A stretch of 8,919 nt of DNA from Rhodocyclaceae bacterium. Its GTDB lineage: Bacteria; Pseudomonadota; Gammaproteobacteria; Burkholderiales; Rhodocyclaceae. The notes beneath the pieces are model-generated. The model searched no databases and was not told the DNA's origin. It saw nothing but the letters and a program-made list of their open reading frames with translations. Both the position numbers and the translations under genes were made by a program. This document shows positions 1-5,346 of the stretch, piece after piece; the first letter of the stretch is position 1, and each line of letters starts with the position of its first letter. The DNA is taken from positions 1 to 8,919 of the forward strand of contig JAUXNZ010000065.1 in assembly GCA_030682595.1 (NCBI GenBank), in the 5' to 3' direction.

Positions 1-740
1 AGCCCTCTTCGCGCCAGTATCCGTGGATCGGCTTCGATTACAGCGACAAGGAAAAACTGCACCGCCTCGCCGTTGAAATGGACAAACTCAACTTCGCCTA
101 TGTGCCCGGCACGCCGGTCATCAGGAATTTCAGTGCTGCCATCGAGGCCGGCGAAAAAGTCGCCATCATCGGCGAGAACGGCGTCGGCAAGACCACCTTG
201 CTACGCCTCTTGGCCGGGGCAGCGCTGCATGGCCTGGCACCCACGCATGGCAAGGTGAAATGGGCGGAAAAAGCCCGCCCGGGCTACTTTGCCCAGGACC
301 ATGCCGCCGACTTCGCGACCGACATGAGCCTGACCGACTGGATGGGCCGGTGGGTGCGCGAAGGCGGTTATGAGGGCGGCGAGGTGGAAACGCTGATTCG
401 CGGCACCCTCGGCCGCCTGCTGTTCTCCGGCGATGAAGTGAAGAAATCGGTCAAGGTCATCTCCGGCGGCGAACAGGGGCGCATGCTGTTCGGCAAGCTG
501 ATCCTGCTGAAGAACAACGTGCTGCTGATGGACGAACCGACCAACCACCTCGACATGGAATCCATCGAATCGCTCAACAATGCGCTGGAAAAATACGCCG
601 GCACGCTGATCTTCGTCTCCCACGACCGCGAATTCGTCTCCTCGCTCGCCACGCGCATCATCGAGATCAAGACCGACGGCACCATCACCGACTACCGCGG
701 CAACTACGAGGAATACCTCGCCAGTCAGGGCGTCGATTAA
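1..740 (+). CDS. ybiT: ABC-F family ATPase, YbiT type (5'-truncated by the window edge)
   Basis: The reading frame is open from base 3 to the TAA at 738-740, giving about 245 C-terminal residues of a protein that is normally about 530 long. It covers the end of the inter-domain linker (PSSRQYPW...) and the whole second ATP-binding domain. Visible motifs are Walker A GENGVGKTT (from base 171), the ABC signature ISGGEQGR (about 460-485), Walker B with LLMDEPTNHLD (about 519-551), and the switch histidine in SHDREF (about 618-635). The segments KWAEKARPGYFAQDH and LGRLLFSGDEVKK match the YbiT subgroup rather than Uup or EttA. ABC-F proteins are cytosolic, lack membrane domains and act on ribosomes; the exact role of YbiT is not well settled. 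The ATG at base 78 is an internal methionine, not the start. The gene converges on the SOUL-family gene downstream. Confidence 0.93.
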   Translation, partial: PSSRQYPWIGFDYSDKEKLHRLAVEMDKLNFAYVPGTPVIRNFSAAIEAGEKVAIIGENGVGKTTLLRLLAGAALHGLAPTHGKVKWAEKARPGYFAQDHAADFATDMSLTDWMGRWVREGGYEGGEVETLIRGTLGRLLFSGDEVKKSVKVISGGEQGRMLFGKLILLKNNVLLMDEPTNHLDMESIESLNNALEKYAGTLIFVSHDREFVSSLATRIIEIKTDGTITDYRGNYEEYLASQGVD

Positions 741-781
741 AAGTCGGCGCTGGTAGGACGGCGGCTAAGCGCCCTTATGCT

Positions 782-796
782 GCCTGATGGCTTTTT
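782..796 (+). terminator. weak candidate terminator after the ABC-F gene
   Basis: A three-base-pair stem GCC-TGAT-GGC is followed directly by five T residues (792-796), 42 bases after the ABC-F stop codon. A longer, imperfect pairing of GCCC (771-774) with GGGC (800-803) could enclose it. The stem is short, so this is only a candidate. The rest of the gap between the convergent genes (741-917) shows no ORF or RNA gene that I can support. Confidence 0.25.
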
Positions 797-917
797 CATG
801 GGCAATGACCGCCAGCGGGGAGGCGTCCTTTTTACACGCTGATGGTTGCGCAAGTCGGGCCCAGCAGCAAGCCGGACAATTCCCCCAAACCCAGGCGCAA
901 GAGCCCACGCGCCGCCT

Positions 918-1523
918 TCAATCAAGCACCAGCCATATTTCGTTCCGGCGCAGAAACCACGGTGTCCACGGCGGGTCGAATCGCGCCCAGATGGCTTCGC
1001 CATGCCAGCGCAAGCCCGCCGTCCCCAGAGCATCCTGAAGCTTCTTCAGGTGCTCTGCGTAGCGGCTCTGCGACCAGGTACCGGAGTAGCCGATGACCGC
1101 CAGCGTTCGCGCCGGTACGCTGCGCAGGGTGACGCTTGAATTGACCGGTTCCGGGAGGGTGTCCAGCGTCCATTCCGCAGGCATCGCGAACTGGATGACA
1201 TAGGCACCGGAGCTGGCGCTTTGCGTCACCGGTGCCGTCATTGCAATTTTGGTGGGTGTTTGCGCCACGGGCGCGGTCATCTCGATCTTGCGCGCGCCCT
1301 TGTTGCCGCCGAAAATATATCCGGCCAGGGCGCGAAAGCCCTGGTTTCCGGCGTCTTCAGCGGCGGCGAGGACGGTCGTTTCCGCCACCAGATAGGCTTC
1401 GTAGCGGCGCACCTCGAAAGCATCGTAGGCTCGGACCAGCGTGTAGCGGGGTTCGTCAATTGCCATGGCGGAACTCCAGGCCAGCAGCAGGATGCAGGCA
1501 GCCAGAAAGCGAAATCGGGTCAT
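918..1523 (-). CDS. SOUL-family heme-binding protein, secreted
   Basis: The product is 201 residues. It begins with a clear Sec signal peptide: MTRFRF, a hydrophobic core to about residue 18, then AMA before the mature start near residue 22, so export to the periplasm is predicted. The mature part begins DEPRYTLVRAYDAFEVRRYE, typical of SOUL/HBP proteins. It carries two copies of the family-like motif MTAPV (KIEMTAPVAQ and KIAMTAPVTQ) and a C-terminal WARFDPPWTPWFLRRNEIWL segment usual in bacterial members. SOUL proteins are reported to bind heme or other tetrapyrroles, but the role of bacterial members is unclear and no heme ligand is certain here. I chose the ATG at 1523 because the signal peptide starts there. 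The open frame extends upstream to 1805 with low-complexity, non-homologous sequence. LAAC at residues 7-10 resembles a lipobox but lies too close to the N-terminus. No good Shine-Dalgarno sequence is visible. Confidence 0.87.
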   Translation of the reverse strand: MTRFRFLAACILLLAWSSAMAIDEPRYTLVRAYDAFEVRRYEAYLVAETTVLAAAEDAGNQGFRALAGYIFGGNKGARKIEMTAPVAQTPTKIAMTAPVTQSASSGAYVIQFAMPAEWTLDTLPEPVNSSVTLRSVPARTLAVIGYSGTWSQSRYAEHLKKLQDALGTAGLRWHGEAIWARFDPPWTPWFLRRNEIWLVLD

Positions 1524-1621
1524 TGGGGTGGAAGTGCGGAGACTGTCACAGGCTCGAATACTACCGCCTGCAGCGTGCGCCGCTCGAGCACCTGGCGCAA
1601 GCGTGCAAGAGGCGCGGCAGC

Positions 1622-1649
1622 TTGCCCGCTGACGAGAGGTGGTTGTAAT
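1622..1649 (+). promoter_or_regulatory. candidate sigma-70 promoter for the flavin-fold gene
   Basis: TTGCCC (1622-1627, 4/6 match to -35) and TGTAAT (1644-1649, 5/6 match to -10) are separated by 16 bases. This would start transcription near 1656, about 30 bases before the ATG at 1685. It lies in the 161-base divergent region shared with the SOUL gene. No equally good promoter was found there for the opposite strand. Confidence 0.35.
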
Positions 1650-1684
1650 CTGGCACACTTGTACTGGCTTCCGGCAGGGATGAG

Positions 1685-2134
1685 ATGAGTACCGATCAAG
1701 AGATTCAACCGGTTCTGCGGGATCTGTTCTGTTCCCAACGCTATGCGGTGCTGGCGACCGACGACCATGGGCAGCCATTCGCCAGCCTGATGGCCTTTGC
1801 CGCAACCGAAGACCTGCGGCAAATCGTGGTACTGACCGAGCGGACCCGACGCAAGTTCGCCAACCTCAAGGCGAACCGCCGGGTCGCCCTGCTGATTGAC
1901 GACCGAGCGAACAAGGGGTCGGACACGCAAGATGCGGTGGCGGTAACCGCTATCGGCGAAGCGCAGGAAGCTGGTGCCGCAGCAGGCGCTGCCCTGCTCG
2001 GACTCTTCCTCACTCGCCATCCGTATCTGGACACCTTCGCGGCATCGCCCGCCTGTGCCATCGTCACGGTGGAGATCAGTTCCTACCTGCTGGTTTCCCG
2101 CTTCGAGCGGGTGCTCGAATGGCGGCCAGCCTAA
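1685..2134 (+). CDS. pyridoxamine 5'-phosphate oxidase-like (split-barrel flavin-binding) protein
   Basis: The product is 149 residues, about the length of the small single-domain PNPOx-like proteins. The N-terminal helix (VLRDLFCSQRYAVLATDDHGQPFASLMAF) followed by RQIVVLTERTRRKFANLKANRRVALLIDD is the classic fold pattern: strand-turn-strand, then a K/R-x-x-NL-x-x-N-x-R-V block that in relatives contacts the FMN phosphate. The C-terminal part ends in a short beta region (ACAIVTVEISSYLLVSRFERVLEW). Members bind FMN, F420 or heme, or degrade heme (HugZ type); the sequence does not decide the ligand. It is unlikely to be PdxH itself because it is too short and lacks the C-terminal PdxH signature. 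The start is supported by AGGGA (1676-1680) just upstream; the ATG at 1680 leads to a stop within three codons. Its last 59 bases overlap the end of the convergent FAD oxidoreductase gene. Confidence 0.82.
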   Translation: MSTDQEIQPVLRDLFCSQRYAVLATDDHGQPFASLMAFAATEDLRQIVVLTERTRRKFANLKANRRVALLIDDRANKGSDTQDAVAVTAIGEAQEAGAAAGAALLGLFLTRHPYLDTFAASPACAIVTVEISSYLLVSRFERVLEWRPA

Positions 2135-3425
2135 AGCGCTCCTGCCGGGCATCCTCTGGCCGACTTGCCTGCCGCCGCGGCGCGCTTGCCGCGACGAGCG
2201 CCTCCGCCGCGCGCCGGCCCGAGTAAAGGGCCCAATTGATCGTCGGGGCATTGCAGTATTCGCCGCAAACGTACAACCAATCAGTACGCCGCGGATCGCG
2301 GTATCGCGGGTTTTCGACGGGAGCCGTTTGCAGCGGCAGTGCAGCGGGGAGACGAAACGTCTTGAGGTGGCGCCAGCTACCGACTGCCGCACCGAACCAT
2401 CCTCTCATTTGGTCGCGTACCGCGGCCTCCAGCGCCGCGTCATCCTGCGCAGGGATGCCGGGAACGTTGATTGCGATCAGGGAATCACCGGCTGGCGCAT
2501 AGTCGCGTGATAGCAGCGTCGGCACTACCAGGCTGTTCACCGGACCGTGTCCGGTCGCGTTGAGCACCAGAATCGGTTCATCAATCGGCGGTGTTGCGGC
2601 TGCAAAATAGAGGCAGGTGGTGCCCCGCATGGCGGGCACGGGTTCGTCACCGAGCAAACGCGCCGTCGCGACACCATCGGTGGCCACCACCACGGCCCTG
2701 GCCAAAATGCGCTCGCCGGTGTCGAGCGTGACGCCGCCCGCGCTCAGCCCGGTGACACGCGCACCGGTGCGCAGCGTGTCGGCGGGCAAGGCCGCCAGGA
2801 GCTGGGCCGGAATCGCGCCCATGCCGGTCGCGGGCACGGCCGTGTCACCCGCCGCGAAGGCGCGAAAGCAGAACTCGAATGCACGGCTCGAGACCGACAG
2901 TGCAGGATCGAAGAACACGCCAGCAAGAAATGGCCGGAAGAAGCGGTCGACGCTGGCATCGCTGAAGCCAAGTTCGCGCAGGCGGGCAGCGGCCGTCGTC
3001 TCGGGGCGGGCGTAAATCTGGTCGATGCTGGCTGACATCAACTGCCGGCGCAGCAGCGCCATGCGCCATTTGTCGGCCAGCGTTCCCACCGGCGAGAACA
3101 GCGTGCCAAGGGCGGCCAGAGGCTGGCGCCAGGGATCGGCAATCCGGTGGAAACGCCCCTCGAAGCGGATCAGCGCGCCGGGAACGAACGCCCGCAAGTC
3201 AAGTGCCGACAAGTCCAGCGTGCTGCGCGCTTCCGGATAGGCCGTCTGCAGTACCTGGAAACCACGGTCGAGTCGATAGCCCTGGTGAAGCTCGGTACCG
3301 ATCCGGCCTCCGGCCGTTGCGGCGGCCTCCAGCAGGCGCACCGACCGTCCCTGCCGCACCAGTTCGCGTGCACAGTTGAGTCCGGCCAGCCCGGCCCCGA
3401 CTACGATTGCGTCAGTCTTGTCCAT
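2076..3425 (-). CDS. FAD-dependent oxidoreductase, amine oxidase / phytoene desaturase-like
   Basis: The product is 449 residues. The N-terminus has the Rossmann FAD-binding motif GAGLAG (residues 10-15), the ribose-binding acidic residue E33 at the end of strand 2, and the GG-doublet motif GGRIGTE (39-45). The C-terminus has the second FAD-contact motif, GEYCNAPTINWALYSGRRAAEAL (388-410), typical of the flavin amine oxidase, protoporphyrinogen oxidase and carotenoid desaturase superfamily. The substrate cannot be read from the sequence. The start is fixed: ATG at 3425 has an in-frame TGA only one codon upstream, and the GxGxxG motif falls at the usual distance. No strong Shine-Dalgarno sequence is visible. 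The gene lies 63 bases after the SDR-DUF2867 gene on the same strand, so co-transcription is likely. The last 38 residues, after the conserved domain, are Arg/Ala-rich, and about the last 19 codons overlap the convergent gene. Confidence 0.88.
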   Translation of the reverse strand: MDKTDAIVVGAGLAGLNCARELVRQGRSVRLLEAAATAGGRIGTELHQGYRLDRGFQVLQTAYPEARSTLDLSALDLRAFVPGALIRFEGRFHRIADPWRQPLAALGTLFSPVGTLADKWRMALLRRQLMSASIDQIYARPETTAAARLRELGFSDASVDRFFRPFLAGVFFDPALSVSSRAFEFCFRAFAAGDTAVPATGMGAIPAQLLAALPADTLRTGARVTGLSAGGVTLDTGERILARAVVVATDGVATARLLGDEPVPAMRGTTCLYFAAATPPIDEPILVLNATGHGPVNSLVVPTLLSRDYAPAGDSLIAINVPGIPAQDDAALEAAVRDQMRGWFGAAVGSWRHLKTFRLPAALPLQTAPVENPRYRDPRRTDWLYVCGEYCNAPTINWALYSGRRAAEALVAASAPRRQASRPEDARQERFRLAAIRAPARSGKPAGRN

Positions 3426-3488
3426 GCTTCAGCATCGGGTGACATGGCCGCTGACCGCGACGCTTTTCCTGATTCTCATACATGCCGA

Positions 3489-5003
3489 TCACGAACCGGC
3501 TGCGGCGGACGTCGGACTGGCCTGGCAAGGCGCATCTTCCGCGCGCAAGGCGATCGCCCTCGCCATGCCGTGAAATATCAGCGCATGCGACGGAGCGAAG
3601 GCATACCAGTACAGCAGGCCCAGAGTCCCCGCGGGGTGCCAGTAGGCGGTCACGGTAATCCGCGTGTGAGCCGGCCCCACCGGACGGACCTCGAACTCAA
3701 GCACGCCGGCACCCGGCGCTTTCATGCCAAACGCCAAGGTCAGGCGCCGCAATGGATCCGCACCGATGACCCGCCACGAATCGATCACATCGCCAACGCG
3801 GACATCCTGCGGATCGCGCCGGCCGCGATTGCGGCCCGGTCCGCCGAGCGCCCAGTCGATGGTCTCGCGGATGCCCCAGAGCCAGTTGAAGGCGAAATAG
3901 CGGTTCTCGCCGCCGATCGCCGCCACCTGATCCCAGACCGCCTGCGGCGAGGCGCGCGCAATGAACGAGCCTGCGGCGCGCTTGGCATAGAAGGCATACT
4001 CCGGGTTGTAGTCGCGATACATCAGGGCTCCCTCGGTCCAGCGGGCGGCGACGGCGTGGCGACGTTCGACCTCGAACACCTCCTGCACGGCTTCGGCGTA
4101 AGTCAGCAATCGCTGCGGGATCAGCGCGCGAATCTCGCGGTCATCCGCCGCGATGTGCAATTTGAGCCCGTCGATCAAGGCGCGTCCAGTGCTGGTCGGC
4201 ACCGCCGTAACCAGTCTCAGCCAATACGACGACAGCCGCGGGCTGAGCACCGGCACCGGCACGACCAGCGGCGATTTGCCCACGGCCTGGCCGTATTGCT
4301 GCATCAGTTCCTTGTAGCTCAGGATCTCGGGGCCCGCAATATCGAAAATGCGGCCGGCCGCCTCTTCCCGCACCGCAACTTCGATCAGGTAGTGAAGCAC
4401 GTTGGACAAAGCGATCGGCGGCGATGTTGACTCTACCCAGCGTGGCGTGACCATCACCGGCAGGTGGTTCACCAGATCGCGGATGATTTCAAATGAGGCG
4501 CAGCCAGGACCGACGATGATGCCGGCGCGCAACTCCGTAACGGGCACCTTGCCGGCGCGCAGTATCTCCCCCGTGACGCGACGCGAAACGAGGTGCGGCG
4601 AATCCGCACCGCCCGGAATCAGGCCGCCAAGATAGACGATGCGCTTGATTCCGGCACGTTCCGCTGCCGCAGCGAAGTTTTCTGCGCCACGTCGCTCGAC
4701 ATCACCGAAATCATCGCCGGCGCGCATGCAATGAACCAGATAGATGGCAATCTCCTGGCCGGCGAGCGCTGCGTCCAGGGCCGGCCCATCGAGAACATCG
4801 GCCTCGGCCAGTTCCACCCCCTGCCAGCCACGGCCCGCCAGCACCGCCATGCTGCGCGCCGCCGCCCTCACCGGATAGCCGCGTGCAGCAAGCTCAACCA
4901 CCAGGTTGGTGCCGATGTAGCCGCTGGCCCCCATCACCACCACTCTGGGCTTGGCGGTCTGACTGTTCCTCTGCGGCCTCACGGCGGCGTTTGCTGTGTT
5001 CAT
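3489..5003 (-). CDS. SDR-family NAD(P)-binding protein with C-terminal DUF2867 domain
   Basis: The product is 504 residues in two parts. Residues about 20-300 form an atypical/extended SDR Rossmann domain with the nucleotide motif GASGYIG (25-31), followed by YLVHCMRAGDDFGDVERR and KRIVYLGGLIPGG, as in YbjT-like and NmrA-like proteins. I see no standard YxxxK catalytic pair, which is common in this group. Residues about 325-495 (from the RDYNPEYAFYAKRAAGSF region to the SHALIFHGMARAIA region) match DUF2867, a domain often fused to this SDR type; it is START/SRPBCC-like in character. Two aromatic segments (YFAFNWLWGIRETIDWAL; LGLLYWYAFAPSHALIFHGM) suggest a hydrophobic pocket or membrane contact. 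I chose ATG 5003 because GGAG (5014-5011) sits 7 bases upstream. The in-frame ATG at 5027 has no such site and would add eight residues. It is the first gene of a probable operon with the FAD oxidoreductase, behind a promoter flanked by twin palindromes. Confidence 0.87.
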   Translation of the reverse strand: MNTANAAVRPQRNSQTAKPRVVVMGASGYIGTNLVVELAARGYPVRAAARSMAVLAGRGWQGVELAEADVLDGPALDAALAGQEIAIYLVHCMRAGDDFGDVERRGAENFAAAAERAGIKRIVYLGGLIPGGADSPHLVSRRVTGEILRAGKVPVTELRAGIIVGPGCASFEIIRDLVNHLPVMVTPRWVESTSPPIALSNVLHYLIEVAVREEAAGRIFDIAGPEILSYKELMQQYGQAVGKSPLVVPVPVLSPRLSSYWLRLVTAVPTSTGRALIDGLKLHIAADDREIRALIPQRLLTYAEAVQEVFEVERRHAVAARWTEGALMYRDYNPEYAFYAKRAAGSFIARASPQAVWDQVAAIGGENRYFAFNWLWGIRETIDWALGGPGRNRGRRDPQDVRVGDVIDSWRVIGADPLRRLTLAFGMKAPGAGVLEFEVRPVGPAHTRITVTAYWHPAGTLGLLYWYAFAPSHALIFHGMARAIALRAEDAPCQASPTSAAAGS

Positions 5004-5010
5004 GATTTCA

Positions 5011-5014
5011 CTCC
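5011..5014 (-). promoter_or_regulatory. ribosome binding site deciding the SDR-DUF2867 start
   Basis: On the minus strand CGGAGTGAAATC precedes ATG 5003, putting GGAG 7 bases from the start codon. The alternative ATG at 5027 is preceded by GACGCGCGA, which is a poor match to the anti-Shine-Dalgarno sequence. Confidence 0.6.
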
Positions 5015-5060
5015 GTTTCGTGTTCATTCGCGCGTCGGCGCAGCGGATGCCGCAATGAGA

Positions 5061-5074
5061 CCGGCAACAGCCGG
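5061..5074 (-). other. small hairpin in the SDR-operon leader
   Basis: CCGGC (5061-5065) and GCCGG (5070-5074) pair perfectly around a four-base loop. The hairpin lies in the predicted 5' untranslated leader of the SDR gene, about 47 bases before the GGAG site. No T-run follows it, so it is not a standard terminator. It may be incidental. Confidence 0.25.
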
Positions 5075-5093
5075 CAGCGCTTGAACAAATCTG

Positions 5094-5121
5094 GTTATAG
5101 AAATCATTTTGTCCTGGACAG
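5094..5121 (-). promoter_or_regulatory. alternative weaker promoter P2 for the SDR operon
   Basis: On the minus strand CTGTCC (5121-5116, only 3/6 match to -35), a 16-base spacer and TATAAC (5099-5094, 5/6 match to -10) form a possible second promoter. Its -35 box lies inside the downstream palindrome, so a protein bound there would block it directly. It is clearly weaker than P1 by sequence. Confidence 0.25.
5109..5121. promoter_or_regulatory. palindromic operator site 1 (promoter-downstream copy)
   Basis: TTGTCC-T-GGACA followed by G: an inverted repeat with a one-base centre at 5115, perfect over 11 bases (5110-5120) and with one mismatch at the outermost pair. Relative to promoter P1 it lies about 11 to 24 bases downstream of the predicted transcription start, a roadblock position. 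The first 12 bases are identical to site 2, 64 bases away. The binding factor is unknown. Confidence 0.6.
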
Positions 5122-5138
5122 ATGAAGATATGAAACGC

Positions 5139-5167
5139 AAGATATCGTCACAGATACAAATTGTCAA
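5139..5167 (-). promoter_or_regulatory. main promoter P1 for the SDR-DUF2867 / FAD oxidoreductase operon
   Basis: On the minus strand there is a perfect -35 box TTGACA (5167-5162), a spacer of exactly 17 bases, and the -10 box TATCTT (5144-5139, 4/6 match). Predicted transcription start is near 5132, giving a leader of about 130 bases. Operator site 2 ends 5 bases upstream of the -35 box, and operator site 1 lies just inside the transcript. The perfect -35 suggests strong basal activity that would need repression. Confidence 0.6.
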
Positions 5168-5206
5168 CTACATTGTCCTGGACAAATTAATCTTTAATGG
5201 ACAATT
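5159..5206. promoter_or_regulatory. outer half-sites flanking operator site 2
   Basis: AATTGTC (5159-5165) and GACAATT (5200-5206) are perfect inverted copies of each other placed on either side of site 2, and they contain the same TTGTC/GACAA core. The left one overlaps the -35 box of P1. The right one reads TGGACAA (5198-5204), matching the centre base and right arm of the main palindrome. They could be weaker binding positions for the same factor. Confidence 0.35.
5173..5185. promoter_or_regulatory. palindromic operator site 2 (promoter-upstream copy)
   Basis: TTGTCC-T-GGACAA is a perfect 13-base inverted repeat centred on 5179. It ends 5 bases upstream of the -35 box of P1. The centre-to-centre distance to site 1 is 64 bases, close to six helical turns, so both sites face the same side of the DNA. 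Confidence 0.65.
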
Positions 5207-5264
5207 CAAACCACGAAATTACCGCTTCGTCTTCCATGACGGGCCTCAGCATCAAACCCCCGCC

Positions 5265-5328
5265 CCCCTTCGCTCCCTCGCGGGGAGGGGTTCCTGGTTT
5301 GCTCGCTGCGCTCGAATATCACAGCGCA
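5265..5328 (-). terminator. hairpin pair downstream of the SNF2 gene, possible terminator region
   Basis: There are two stem-loops between the SNF2 stop (5347) and the SDR promoter. TGCGCT (5307-5312) and AGCGCA (5323-5328) pair perfectly around 10 bases. CTCCC (5273-5277) and GGGAG (5283-5287) pair around five bases and can be extended by flanking CCC/GGG runs (5266-5268, 5288-5290). Neither is followed by a good T-run on the minus strand, so intrinsic termination is uncertain. The G/C block could equally be a dispersed repeat. Confidence 0.3.
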
Positions 5329-5346
5329 CTTATTTTGTATTTCACG

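Larger units (their letters stand above)
5028..5346. other. intergenic control region between the SNF2 gene and the SDR operon
   Basis: This is the only stretch of more than 300 bases without a gene. The half nearest the SDR gene (about 5090-5220) is an AT-rich island: by hand count 40 of 120 bases in 5101-5220 are G or C, in otherwise GC-rich DNA. It holds one strong and one alternative promoter for the minus strand, two palindromic operators and extra half-sites. The half nearest the SNF2 gene (about 5250-5346) is GC-rich again and holds two hairpins. No ORF in it resembles a protein I recognise. Confidence 0.7.

Noticed and set aside
1524..1805. Upstream in-frame extension of the SOUL gene
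   Set aside because: The extension has no family similarity and would bury the clear signal peptide that starts at 1523.
1520..2392. 290-codon minus-strand frame covering the flavin-fold gene
   Set aside because: It overlaps the convincing PNPOx-like gene and the end of the FAD gene, and its product is Arg/Gly-rich without homology.
3436..3483. Tiny minus-strand ORFs (16 and 23 codons) in the gap between the SDR and FAD genes; the 16-codon one stops three bases before the FAD ATG
   Set aside because: The spacing could allow translational coupling, but neither has a ribosome site and both are short enough to be chance.
3147..4430. 427-codon open frame on the plus strand, antisense to the FAD oxidoreductase and SDR genes
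   Set aside because: It spans two real genes and the gap between them, with no domain, no ribosome site and a composition typical of a shadow frame.
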